Shown in pieces: positions 35,250-44,673 of a DNA stretch of 64,000 bases. Numbering within the stretch: position 1 is the first letter of the stretch; the number at the start of each line of letters is the position of its first letter. The notes under the pieces were generated by a model. It searched no databases, was not told the origin of the DNA, and was given only the letters and a program-made list of their open reading frames with translations. The translations under genes were made by a program, and so were the position numbers. Source of the stretch: Bradyrhizobium sp. AZCC 1610. GTDB lineage: Bacteria > Pseudomonadota > Alphaproteobacteria > Rhizobiales > Xanthobacteraceae. The DNA lies in the NCBI RefSeq assembly GCF_036924515.1, contig NZ_JAZHRR010000001.1, forward strand, positions 3,195,001 to 3,259,000, read 5' to 3'.

Positions 35250-36695
35250 ATGATGCCCGCAGGTAGCATACTCGTTGCCGATGACGACACCGCCATCCGC
35301 ACGGTTCTGAACCAGGCGCTTTCGCGCGCTGGGTATGAAGTTCGCCTGACCGGAAACGCCGCGACGCTATGGCGCTGGGTCAGCCAGGGCGAGGGAGATC
35401 TCGTCATCACCGACGTGGTGATGCCTGACGAGAACGCGTTCGACCTCTTGCCCCGCATCAAGAAGATGCGGCCGAACCTTCCCGTCATCGTCATGAGCGC
35501 GCAGAACACCTTCATGACGGCGATCCGGGCTTCGGAACGCGGCGCCTACGAGTATCTGCCGAAGCCGTTCGACCTGAAGGAGCTCATCACTATCGTCGGC
35601 CGCGCACTGGCCGAGCCGAAGGAGCGGGTGGCGCATGCCGCCGATGAGGGCGAGTTCGATTCGATCCCCCTGGTCGGCCGCTCGCCGGCGATGCAGGAAA
35701 TCTACCGGGTGCTGGCGCGGCTGATGCAGACCGACCTCACAGTCATGATCTCCGGCGAATCCGGCACCGGCAAGGAACTGGTCGCCCGCGCCCTGCACGA
35801 TTACGGCAAGCGGCGTAACGGCCCGTTCGTGGCCGTCAACATGGCGGCGATCCCACGCGATCTCATTGAATCCGAATTGTTCGGCCATGAACGCGGCGCG
35901 TTCACCGGGGCAAATACCCGCGCTTCCGGCCGGTTCGAGCAGGCCGAAGGCGGGACGCTGTTTCTCGACGAAATCGGCGACATGCCGATGGAAGCGCAGA
36001 CGCGGCTGCTGCGGGTGCTGCAGCAGGGCGAATACACCACCGTCGGCGGGCGCACCCCGATCAAGACCGACGTTCGGATCGTGGCGGCGAGCAACAAGGA
36101 TTTGCGCATCCTGATCCAGCAGGGCCTATTCCGGGAAGACCTGTTCTTCCGCCTGAACGTGGTGCCGCTGCGCCTGCCGCCGCTCCGCGAGCGGATCGAG
36201 GATCTGCCCGATCTCATCAGGCATTTCTTCTCGCTCGCCGAAAAGGACGGCTTGCCGCCGAAGAAGCTCGACACGCTGGCGGTCGAACGGCTCAAACAGC
36301 ACCGCTGGCCCGGCAACGTGCGCGAGCTCGAAAACCTGGCGCGCCGGTTGGCCGCGCTTTACCCGCAGGACGTGATCACGGGGTCGGTGATCGATGGCGA
36401 GCTGGCACCGCCGGCGGTCACCTCAGGCGGCAACGCCCCGATCGGCGTGGAGAATCTCGGGGGCGCGGTCGAGGCCTACCTGTCCTCGCATTTCTCCGGC
36501 TTCCCGAACGGCGTGCCGCCGCCGGGCCTCTACCACCGCATCCTCAAGGAGATCGAGGTGCCGCTGCTCACCGCGGCGCTGGCGGCCACGCGAGGCAACC
36601 AGATCCGCGCAGCCGACCTGCTCGGCCTCAACCGCAACACATTGCGAAAAAAGATCAGGGACCTCGACATTCAGGTTTACCGGAGCGGCGGCTAG
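35250..36695 (+). CDS. ntrC: Nitrogen regulation response regulator NtrC
   Basis: A 481-residue three-domain sigma-54 activator. The receiver has [13 protein letters not shown] and phosphoacceptor [10 protein letters not shown]. The AAA+ domain has Walker [15 protein letters not shown], the sigma-54-contacting loop GAFTGA, Walker [14 protein letters not shown] and the arginine-finger region [13 protein letters not shown] [20 protein letters not shown]. The C-terminal Fis-type helix-turn-helix is [20 protein letters not shown]. It activates nitrogen-scavenging genes. It is followed by ntrY after 167 bases. Confidence 0.97.
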   Translation: MMPAGSILVADDDTAIRTVLNQALSRAGYEVRLTGNAATLWRWVSQGEGDLVITDVVMPDENAFDLLPRIKKMRPNLPVIVMSAQNTFMTAIRASERGAYEYLPKPFDLKELITIVGRALAEPKERVAHAADEGEFDSIPLVGRSPAMQEIYRVLARLMQTDLTVMISGESGTGKELVARALHDYGKRRNGPFVAVNMAAIPRDLIESELFGHERGAFTGANTRASGRFEQAEGGTLFLDEIGDMPMEAQTRLLRVLQQGEYTTVGGRTPIKTDVRIVAASNKDLRILIQQGLFREDLFFRLNVVPLRLPPLRERIEDLPDLIRHFFSLAEKDGLPPKKLDTLAVERLKQHRWPGNVRELENLARRLAALYPQDVITGSVIDGELAPPAVTSGGNAPIGVENLGGAVEAYLSSHFSGFPNGVPPPGLYHRILKEIEVPLLTAALAATRGNQIRAADLLGLNRNTLRKKIRDLDIQVYRSGG

Positions 36696-36862
36696 GGATT
36701 GCACTCGCTTCCCTTCGCAATAAAGACGGGTGGCGCGGCTGGGGATCGATCGCTTTAGCGGTCCGATGGCCGCGGAATTGTCGCAATTTGGCAACATTGT
36801 GATATGAAAGCATCAGTCCGCGACAGGCGGGCACAAGCCCTTTCAGCTCACCGATTGCCGGA

Positions 36863-39212
36863 ATGACCACCGCAGAGACCTCGGCACCATCGTTGGATCC
36901 ATCGCAAGCTGAATCCGGAGGAGGGATCCTGCGGAGGTCGGTGGTGCCGTTTGCGGTCGCGATCGCGCTGCTGTCGGCGTTTCTGACCTTCGTGGTCCTG
37001 AGCGGTCTGACGCCGATCGAGCCGACCCGCAACGTGGTCTATTCGTTCCTGCTGACCAATGCGGCGACGATCCTGCTACTGGTCGGCATCATCATCCGCG
37101 AAGTCTGGCAGGTGATTCAGGCGCGGCGGCGCGGCAGGGCTGCGGCACGGCTGCATGTCCAGATCGTCAGCCTGTTCTCCGTCATCGCGGTGTTGCCGGC
37201 GGTGGTGGTTGCCATTGTCGCCAATATCACCCTTGATCGTGGCCTCGACAGGCTGTTTTCCGGGCCGACGCGAGCGGCGATCGAGAACTCGCTGAACATT
37301 GCCCATGCCTATGTCAATGAGCACGCCTATTTGATCAATGGCGACATTCTGGGGATGGCCAACGATCTTTCCAATGCGCGGCCACTTTTCGACCAGGACC
37401 GACAGTCATTTTTCCAGCTGCTGACGAACAACGCGGCCTCTCGCAATTTGCCGGGCGCGATGCTGATCGACAAGGATCGCAACGTTCTGGTGACGGCGCA
37501 AAACCGGCATCCAGCAGCAATTCGCGACGCCGCCGCAGGAGTTCCTCAGCAATATCGGTGAAAGCAAACCGGAGATCGCGGTATTCCCGGAAGAAAACTA
37601 CGTCGCAGCGATAATTCGCCTCCACGGCTTCACTGACACTTTTCTTTACGTTGCCCGTCTGCTCGACCCGCGGGTGGTCAGCCAGCTTAAGCAGACCCAG
37701 GCCAGCGTTGCCGAATACGCCCAGATCGAATCCCGCCGGCTCGGCATTCAAGTCGCCTTCGCACTGATGTTCGCGGTGATCGCGCTCACGATTCTGATGG
37801 CGTCGGTGCTGATCGGGTTGAATTTCGCCAATTGGCTGGTAGCGCCGATCCGCAACCTGATGAGCGCGGCCAATATCGTTTCGACCGGCGATCTGCATGT
37901 CCAGGTGCCGGTACACAAATCCGAAGGCGATCTCGCGCAGCTCGGCGAGACCTTCAACAAGATGACGGCTGAATTGCGCACCCAGCGCGACGAACTGGTC
38001 AACGCCTCGGACCTGATCGACAGCCGCCGGCGATTCATCGAGGCGGTGCTGTCGTCGGCCAGCGCCGGCATCATCGGCGTCGACGCCTCCGGCAGCGTCG
38101 GCATCCTGAACCGCTCGGCCGAGAAACTCATCGGCCATGCCGAGTCCGAGACGCTGGACCATCCGCTGTCGGACGTGCTGCCTGAGCTCGACGACATGAT
38201 GAAGACCGCGCGCGAGGGCACGCAACGCCTGGTGCAGGGCCAGATCACGATTACGCGCGACGGCCATGAACGCAATCTGTCGGTCCGCGTCAGCGCCGAG
38301 CAGACCAGCCAGTCGCGCGACAGCTACATCATCACGCTCGACGACATTACGGAGCTCGTCTCCGCGCAGCGGACATCGGCATGGGGCGACGTCGCGCGCC
38401 GCATCGCCCACGAAATCAAGAATCCGCTGACGCCGATCCAGCTTTCGGCCGAGCGCATTCGCCGTAAATTCGGCAAGGTCATCATCGAAGACAAGGGCAT
38501 CTTCGAACAGTGTACCGACACCATCGTGCGGCAGGTCGACGACATCAGGCGAATGGTCGATGAATTCTCCCGCTTCGCGCGGATGCCAAAACCGGTCATG
38601 GAAGGCGAGGACGTCGCCGATACCGTGCGGCAGGCGGTATTCCTGATGAAGGTCGGCCATCCCGACCTCGATATCGAGGCCGATATCAAGCAGGATCCGA
38701 TGCGCGCGCAGTTCGACCGCCGGCTGATTTCGCAGGCGCTGACCAACATCATCAAGAACGCGACCGAGGCGATCGAGCAGGTGCCGCCGGAAGAACTCGG
38801 CAAGGGACGCATCGACGTCATTGCCGCGCAGGAAAACGACGACATCGTGATCGACGTCATCGACAATGGTATCGGCCTGCCGAAGGTGAGCCGTGCGCGG
38901 TTGCTGGAGCCCTATGTGACGACGCGCCAGAAGGGCACCGGGCTCGGGCTCGCCATCGTCGGCCGCGTGCTGGAAGACCATGGCGGCCGCATCGAACTCA
39001 AGGATGCCGCCGATTTCCGGCCCGGGCAGCGCGGCGCCTGGATGCGGCTGCGGTTCGCCGTGTCAGGCCATGCGCCGAAGGCGGAAGCGAAGCGGCCGGA
39101 TTCGGGCGCAAATCCACAGGTTGACGAAACAAAAGCGCCGTCAGGCGAAACCAATGAGGCGGCATCCGCGACCAATGATGAAGCAAAAACCGAAGCCGCA
39201 ACAGGCAACTGA
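36863..39212 (+). pseudogene. ntrY: Sensor kinase NtrY, reading frame split by a one-base insertion
   Basis: Two frames together make one NtrY. The first (36863-37561) gives the N-terminal membrane helices and start of the periplasmic domain up to LIDKDRNVLVTAQ. It then runs out of frame into a stop. The continuation lies in the +1 frame from about 37503: TGIQQQFATPPQEFLSNIGE, then the second membrane part, HAMP, PAS and kinase (H-box [40 protein letters not shown]). Deleting one A from the AAAA run at 37500-37503 restores a 782-residue protein of normal length. Either a real mutation, a sequencing error or, less likely, a slippage site. It partners NtrX downstream. Confidence 0.9.
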
Positions 39213-39229
39213 CAAGACAGGTGTAACCC

Positions 39230-40600
39230 ATGGCCAGTGACATTCTGATTGTCGACGACGAAGCCGATATTCGTGACCTCGTTGCGGGCATCCTGGACGA
39301 CGAAGGCTTCAAGACCCGTACCGCGCGCGACAGCGATTCGGCGCTGGCCGAGATCGCCAACCGCCGTCCGCATCTGGTGTTTCTCGATATCTGGCTGCAG
39401 GGCTCCAAGCTCGACGGCCTGCAATTGCTCGAGCAGATCAAGAAGGATCACGCCGACGTTCCCGTGGTGATGATCTCCGGCCATGGCAACATCGAGACCG
39501 CGGTGGCTGCGATCAAGCGCGGCGCTTATGACTTCATCGAAAAGCCGTTCAAGTCCGACCGGCTGATCCTGGTGGCGACGCGGGCGCTGGAAACCTCACG
39601 CCTCAAGCGCGAGGTGAAGGAACTCAAGCAACTCGCTCCCACCGCGAGCGTTCTCACCGGCCGCTCCGCCTGCATGAATCAGTTGCGCCAGACCATCGAC
39701 CGGGCGGCCAAGGCCAACAGCCGCATCCTGATCGTCGGCCCCTCCGGTTCGGGCAAGGAACTGGCCGCGCGCACGCTGCACAATGCATCGAGCCGTGCAG
39801 AAGGACCGTTCATCGTCATCAACGCCGCCGCGATCACTCCGGAGCGGATGGAAGTCGAATTGTTCGGTATCGAGCAGTCGAACGGCGAGCAGGCGCGCAA
39901 GCCGGGCGCGCTGGAGGAGGCCCACGGCGGCACGCTGTTCATCGACGAAATCGCCGACATGCCGCGCGAGACCCAGAACAAGATCCTGCGCGTGCTGGTC
40001 GATCAGACCTTTCAGCGCGCGGGCGGCACCGGCAAGATCCATGTCGATGTTCGCATCGTCTCCTCGACTGCGCGCAACCTGGAGGAAGAAATATCGGAAG
40101 GGCGATTCCGCGAGGATCTCTACCACCGGCTGTCGGTGGTGCCGATCCGCGTCCCCCCACTGTCGGAACGCCGCGAGGACATCCCCGAACTGATCGACTA
40201 TTTCATGGACCAGATATCGGCGGCGACGGGCTTGCCGAAGCGGCAGATCGGCCAGGACGCAATGGCGGTATTGCAGTCGCATGTCTGGCCCGGCAACGTC
40301 CGCCAGCTCCGCAACAATGTCGAGCGCGTCATGATTCTGGCCGGCGGCGGTCCTGAAGCGATCATCACCGCCGACATGCTGCCGCAGGATGTGGGTTCGA
40401 TGGTGCCGGCGATGCCGACCAGCAACAATGGCGAGCACATCATGGGACTGCCGCTGCGCGAGGCACGGGAAGTGTTCGAGCGTGACTACCTGATCGCGCA
40501 GATCAGCCGGTTCTCGGGCAACATTTCGCGCACCGCCGAATTCGTCGGTATGGAGCGTTCAGCGCTACACCGCAAGCTCAAGGCGCTTGGGGTTGGCTGA
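39230..40600 (+). CDS. ntrX: Response regulator NtrX
   Basis: A 456-residue NtrC-like protein. The receiver begins ILIVDDEADIRDLVAGILDD with phosphoacceptor LVFLDIWLQG. The AAA+ domain has Walker A GPSGSGKELAARTL and Walker B GGTLFIDEIADMPRE. The sigma-54 contact motif GAFTGA is absent; the matching stretch reads ELFGIEQSNGEQARKPGALE. The Fis-type HTH is SGNISRTAEFVGMERSALHR. NtrX proteins in alphaproteobacteria regulate nitrogen, redox and envelope genes (known), and without GAFTGA it probably does not remodel sigma-54 holoenzyme in the usual way. It is 17 bases after ntrY. Confidence 0.95.
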   Translation: MASDILIVDDEADIRDLVAGILDDEGFKTRTARDSDSALAEIANRRPHLVFLDIWLQGSKLDGLQLLEQIKKDHADVPVVMISGHGNIETAVAAIKRGAYDFIEKPFKSDRLILVATRALETSRLKREVKELKQLAPTASVLTGRSACMNQLRQTIDRAAKANSRILIVGPSGSGKELAARTLHNASSRAEGPFIVINAAAITPERMEVELFGIEQSNGEQARKPGALEEAHGGTLFIDEIADMPRETQNKILRVLVDQTFQRAGGTGKIHVDVRIVSSTARNLEEEISEGRFREDLYHRLSVVPIRVPPLSERREDIPELIDYFMDQISAATGLPKRQIGQDAMAVLQSHVWPGNVRQLRNNVERVMILAGGGPEAIITADMLPQDVGSMVPAMPTSNNGEHIMGLPLREAREVFERDYLIAQISRFSGNISRTAEFVGMERSALHRKLKALGVG

Positions 40601-40903
40601 GACTTGAGTGAATCGCTTGTTCCGTACGTTCCGGAATCTGCGGCTCATCTCGCTCGCTTTGAGCCGATCCATGCACTTGCTTTGGAATATTTATCTCTTT
40701 CCGCACTTTTACGGAGAATGGCCACTGGGTTCCTGCTAGGCGGGGCCCGAACCGGCTTGCCTTAAAACCGCGCGTACCCTCTAATCGTGCTGCCGAGCCG
40801 ACCGGAGGGGGATCTCAGGGGACGCCGGCGAGTCGGGGCAGGCTCCGTGAGAGAGCAACAACCGGCTTAACAAAAAGAAGCACGAGACGGCGGGACAAAA
40901 ACA
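40601..40903. other. Intergenic region upstream of hfq
   Basis: Three hundred bases between ntrX and hfq without a credible ORF. A CTTGCC at 40756-40761 followed at about 16 bases by CCTCTAAT resembles a heat-shock (sigma-32) type promoter, but the match is weak. TTGCTTTGGAATATTTAT near 40678 is an alternative AT-rich promoter candidate. The region should hold the hfq promoter and a long leader. Confidence 0.35.
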
Positions 40904-41152
40904 ATGGCGGCAGACCGCGCACAAAATCTACAAGACACCTTCCTTAATCACGTTCGTAAAACGAAAACGCCACTAACGATTTTTCTGGTCAACGGAGTGA
41001 AACTGCAGGGGATTGTTACCTGGTTTGACAACTTCTGCTTGCTGCTTCGGCGCGACGGTCATTCGCAGCTTGTTTACAAGCATGCGATCTCGACCATCAT
41101 GCCGGGGGCTCCGATTCAGTTGTTCGAAGGCGGCGAGGATGCACCGGCGTGA
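40904..41152 (+). CDS. hfq: RNA chaperone Hfq
   Basis: An 82-residue protein of the length normal for alphaproteobacteria. The Sm1 motif is [20 protein letters not shown]...[19 protein letters not shown] and the Sm2 motif is [10 protein letters not shown]. It lacks the long C-terminal tail of gammaproteobacterial Hfq. It binds small RNAs and mRNAs as a hexamer (known) and in rhizobia acts on nitrogen-fixation regulators. hflX starts 11 bases downstream. Confidence 0.98.
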   Translation: MAADRAQNLQDTFLNHVRKTKTPLTIFLVNGVKLQGIVTWFDNFCLLLRRDGHSQLVYKHAISTIMPGAPIQLFEGGEDAPA

Positions 41153-41163
41153 GAGTGAACTGA

Positions 41164-42543
41164 TTGGAACCCCTTGAACGTAAAGGGAGTGCCGATCGTC
41201 CGCGGTCGGCGGGGGGTAAGCAAAGCGGGCGGGTGATCGTCATCGGCCCTTACTTGCGAATGCGCCGCGGCGATGCCGATGCGCAGGCGAGCGATGTCGA
41301 GCGCGACTCCGAGGCCCGGCTCGAGGAAGCGACGGGTCTGGCGCGCGCCATCGACCTCACGATCGCCGATGCGCTGATTGCGCCTATCAGCCAGATCAGG
41401 CCTGCGACCTATCTCGGCAAGGGCAAGGTCGAGGAGATCACCGGCCTGATCGCGGGCCACGATATCGAACTTGTGGTGATGGATTGCGCGCTGTCACCGA
41501 TCCAGCAGCGCAATCTCGAGAAGGCGTGGAACACCAAGGTGCTCGACCGCACTGGCCTGATCCTAGAAATCTTCGGTCGCCGCGCCAAGACCAAGGAAGG
41601 CGCGCTGCAGGTCGAACTGGCGCATCTCAATTATCAGCGCAGCCGGCTGGTGCGCTCCTGGACCCATCTGGAGCGCCAGCGCGGCGGATTCGGATTCATG
41701 GGCGGCCCCGGCGAGACCCAGATCGAAGCCGACCGACGCCTGATCGGCGACCGCATCGCGCGGCTGGAAAATGAACTGAAGAAGGTGCAGGCGACGCGGC
41801 GGCTGCATCGCGCCGGCCGGCAGCGTGTGCCGTACCGCGTGGTGGCGCTGGTCGGCTATACCAACGCCGGCAAGTCGACGCTGTTCAACCGGCTCACGCG
41901 TGCCGACGTGCAGGCGGCCGACATGCTGTTTGCGACACTGGATCCTACGCTGCGCGCGCTGAGCCTGCCGCATGGCGGCAAGGCGATGCTGTCGGACACT
42001 GTCGGATTCATTTCGAACCTGCCGACGCAACTCGTCGCGGCGTTTCGCGCCACGCTGGAAGAGGTGCTGGAGGCCGATATCATTCTCCACGTCCGCGATA
42101 TCTCGCATGAAGACGCGGAGGCGCAGGAGCGCGACGTCGACACCGTGCTGCGCCAGCTCGGAATTGATCTGGACGCCGGCGCGCGCATCCTCGAAGTCTG
42201 GAACAAGATCGATCGCTTCGATCCCGAGGAACGCGAAAACCTGCGCAATATCGCCGCGCGCCGTCCGGCGGAGCACCCCTGTTTCCTGGTCTCCGCCGTA
42301 TCGGGCGAGGGCGTCAATGAGCTATTGACCGCGATCGAGGATCGGCTGGCGGCGACGCGCACGACGCTCGATCTGTCGATCGATGCTTCCGATGGCGCCG
42401 GCATCAGCTGGCTGCATCGCAATGCCGAAGTGCTCAACAAGGAGCTCCACGACGGCCGCTTCGACATGACCGTGCGCGTCGACGAGACCAAGCGCGACAT
42501 CGTGGTCTCCAGGTTCGACGCCGTGCCGCATCACGTCCGATAG
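41164..42543 (+). CDS. hflX: Ribosome-associated GTPase HflX
   Basis: A 459-residue protein that starts at a TTG, 11 bases after hfq. The N-terminal HflX domain includes ATYLGKGKVEEITGLIAGHD and the linker GGFGFMGGPGETQIEADRRL. The G domain has G1 GYTNAGKSTLFNRL, G3 DTVGFISNLP and G4 NKID. HflX splits stalled or hibernating 70S ribosomes under stress (known). The hfq-hflX pair is conserved across proteobacteria. It converges on mazG with 10 bases between stops. Confidence 0.96.
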   Translation: MEPLERKGSADRPRSAGGKQSGRVIVIGPYLRMRRGDADAQASDVERDSEARLEEATGLARAIDLTIADALIAPISQIRPATYLGKGKVEEITGLIAGHDIELVVMDCALSPIQQRNLEKAWNTKVLDRTGLILEIFGRRAKTKEGALQVELAHLNYQRSRLVRSWTHLERQRGGFGFMGGPGETQIEADRRLIGDRIARLENELKKVQATRRLHRAGRQRVPYRVVALVGYTNAGKSTLFNRLTRADVQAADMLFATLDPTLRALSLPHGGKAMLSDTVGFISNLPTQLVAAFRATLEEVLEADIILHVRDISHEDAEAQERDVDTVLRQLGIDLDAGARILEVWNKIDRFDPEERENLRNIAARRPAEHPCFLVSAVSGEGVNELLTAIEDRLAATRTTLDLSIDASDGAGISWLHRNAEVLNKELHDGRFDMTVRVDETKRDIVVSRFDAVPHHVR

Positions 42544-42553
42544 CGGGTGGGAT

Positions 42554-43369
42554 TTATTCCTCGCCCTTGGCCGCATTCCACAGCGCGTCCATCTCCTCCA
42601 GCGAGGCCTGCTCCAGCGAACGGCCCTTGGCTGCCAGCGCACGTTCAATATAGGCGAAGCGCCGCTCGAATTTGGCGTTGGTGCCGCGCAGCGCGGATTC
42701 CGGGTCGGCGCCGACATGTCGCGCCAGGTTGACCAGCGCGAACAGGAGATCGCCGGTCTCAGCGGCGAGTTCCTCAGTATCGCCACGATCCAACGCCGCC
42801 TCGATCTCGTCGGCTTCCTCGCGGATCTTGTGCAGTACCGCGCGAGGATCGTTCCAGTCGAAGCCGACGGTGGACGCCTTGCGCTGCAATTCCATCGCCC
42901 GCGTCAGCGCCGGCTGGCCGGCCTTGACGTTCGACAGCAGCGATTTGTGCGAAATCTCTTCCGGCGGCCGCCGCGCGGCGCGTTCGGCTTTCTCCTCTGC
43001 CTTGATGCGATCCCAATTCTCCGCGACGTGGCCTGATGTAACGACACCGTTCTCGTCGCCAAACACATGCGGATGCCGCCGGATCATCTTGCGTGTCACC
43101 CCCTCGACCACGTCGCCGAAGGCAAACGCGTTCTGCTCCTCGGCCAAGCGGGCGTGGTAGACCACTTGCAGCAGCAGATCGCCAAGCTCGTCGCGGAGAT
43201 CGTCGAGGTCACCACGGGTAATTGCATCGGCGACCTCATAGGCTTCCTCGATGGTGTAGGGCGCAATCGTCGCAAAATTCTGATCGAGATCCCACGGACA
43301 GCCTGTCACCGGCGTGCGCAGGGCGGCCATGACCTCGATCAGGCGTGAAATATCGCGGGAAGGTTTCAT
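42554..43369 (-). CDS. mazG: Nucleoside triphosphate pyrophosphohydrolase MazG
   Basis: A 271-residue protein with two MazG domains. The first has VTGCPWDLDQNFATIAPYTI, EEAYEVADAI and LRDELGDLLLQVVYHARLAE (EExxE and ExxD metal ligands). The second has EEADEIEAALDRGDTEELAA followed by ETGDLLFALVNLARHVG. It hydrolyses NTPs and dNTPs to monophosphates and helps clear aberrant nucleotides and ppGpp precursors (known). Divergent from queC. Confidence 0.95.
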   Translation of the reverse strand: MKPSRDISRLIEVMAALRTPVTGCPWDLDQNFATIAPYTIEEAYEVADAITRGDLDDLRDELGDLLLQVVYHARLAEEQNAFAFGDVVEGVTRKMIRRHPHVFGDENGVVTSGHVAENWDRIKAEEKAERAARRPPEEISHKSLLSNVKAGQPALTRAMELQRKASTVGFDWNDPRAVLHKIREEADEIEAALDRGDTEELAAETGDLLFALVNLARHVGADPESALRGTNAKFERRFAYIERALAAKGRSLEQASLEEMDALWNAAKGEE

Positions 43370-43510
43370 GTGATTTCCGAAGGCTTGCTTTCAAGGCTTG
43401 GCGCTTCCTGCCTTATGCCGCATTGCGTGCAGCGATCCCAGCGGAACAAGCCGCTTTGCCGCGCATTTGAGCCGATTGGCCTGTGGATCGGGGAGTGATA
43501 AGGGCAGGCC

Positions 43511-44221
43511 ATGAATGAACAACTCAGTTCCGAAACCGCATTGGTGCTGTTCTCCGGCGGGCAGGATTCCACCACCTGCCTGGCCTGGGCGCTGCAGCGC
43601 TTTGCCCGCGTCGAAATGCTCGGCTTCAGCTACGGCCAGCGCCACGCCATCGAACTTGCCTGCCGCGACCGGCTGCTGTCGGGCCTGAAATCGCTGCGCC
43701 CGGATTGGGCGGCAAAACTCGGCGAGAGCCATACGCTGGAAATTCCGACACTGGCCGAAATTTCCGACACCGCGCTCACCCGCGATGTCGCCATTGCCAT
43801 GGGCGAGGACGGTCTGCCCAACACCTTCGTGCCCGGCCGCAACCTGGTGTTTATCACCTTCGCGGCGGCGCTGGCGTACCGGCGTGGCATCCGTCACATC
43901 ATCGGCGGCATGTGCGAGACCGATTATTCCGGCTATCCGGATTGCCGCGACGAGACCATCAAGGCGCTGCAGTCCGCGCTCAATCTCGGCATGGCGAAGA
44001 ACTTTGAACTGCATACGCCGCTGATGTGGCTCGACAAGGCCTCGACCTGGAAACTCGCGCATGAACTCGGCGGGGCAGGGCTGGTCGATCTGATCCGCGA
44101 GCACTCCCATACCTGTTACCTCGGCGAGCGCGGCGCGCAGCACGATTGGGGCTATGGCTGCGGCGAATGCCCGGCCTGCGCGTTGCGGGCGAAGGGTTGG
44201 CGGGAGTACGCGGAAATGTGA
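43511..44221 (+). CDS. queC: 7-cyano-7-deazaguanine (preQ0) synthase
   Basis: A 236-residue protein. The PP-loop is [20 protein letters not shown]. Further motifs are [20 protein letters not shown] and [20 protein letters not shown]. The zinc site is at the end: HTCYLGER...[13 protein letters not shown]. It converts 7-carboxy-7-deazaguanine to preQ0 with ATP and ammonia, for queuosine in tRNA (known). No other que genes are adjacent. The ATG follows GGGCAGG. Confidence 0.95.
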   Translation: MNEQLSSETALVLFSGGQDSTTCLAWALQRFARVEMLGFSYGQRHAIELACRDRLLSGLKSLRPDWAAKLGESHTLEIPTLAEISDTALTRDVAIAMGEDGLPNTFVPGRNLVFITFAAALAYRRGIRHIIGGMCETDYSGYPDCRDETIKALQSALNLGMAKNFELHTPLMWLDKASTWKLAHELGGAGLVDLIREHSHTCYLGERGAQHDWGYGCGECPACALRAKGWREYAEM

Positions 44222-44661
44222 GGGAGCGGGCACAGCTTCGTTCACTGAACTTTTAGATACCTGCATGTGCGCGGCTTGATGGATTGCTTCGTGGAGTCTG
44301 TCATCGGGTGCGCATTCGCGCGACCCGTTGGCTCGCAATGACGTGGTGAGAACTTCGATCCTGTTTCGAGTATGTGCGTTCGCCTTCTCGCGGCGCGATA
44401 CGCCCGAGCTTTGCATGACGTTGTCCCTCAAAAACAGAGGGAGCAGGGAATGCCGGTCCGCGCGCACTGGCTTTTCGAGGCAAGGCAGCCCCGTAGCGGC
44501 ACTCGCTCAATCAAGCGCGGCTCGGGCCAGTCGTGTATTGATCGTATCAGTTGCCGGCGGGGGATCGGCGGATCATTCAATTGATGTCCTGGCTGGCGTT
44601 CGAGCCATTTACAATCACAGGTAGGAGTGCATGCTGACGCTGACCTGACGGCGCGTATGCA
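44222..44661. repeat. Intergenic region with dispersed repeats (families A and C)
   Basis: A partial family A repeat spans 44279-44343: ATGGATTGCTTCG at the left and GCTCGCAATGAC at the right, as in the valS copy. A family C copy follows (about 44386-44460): TCTCGCGGCGCGATACGCCC, GAGCTTTGCATGAC and CAGAGGGAGCAGGGAATGCC. The remainder up to the next gene holds no credible ORF on either strand; the promoter of the thioesterase gene must lie near its end. Confidence 0.65.
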
Positions 44662-44673
44662 ATGAGGAGCCAA

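Noticed and set aside
36863..37561. Separate short membrane protein gene before a shorter kinase gene
   Set aside because: The two frames join into one standard NtrY if a single A is removed, so two separate genes are not the best reading.
37335..38981. 548-codon ORF antisense to ntrY
   Set aside because: It covers the frameshift point but mirrors the kinase frame and has no domain features. It does not explain the split of ntrY.
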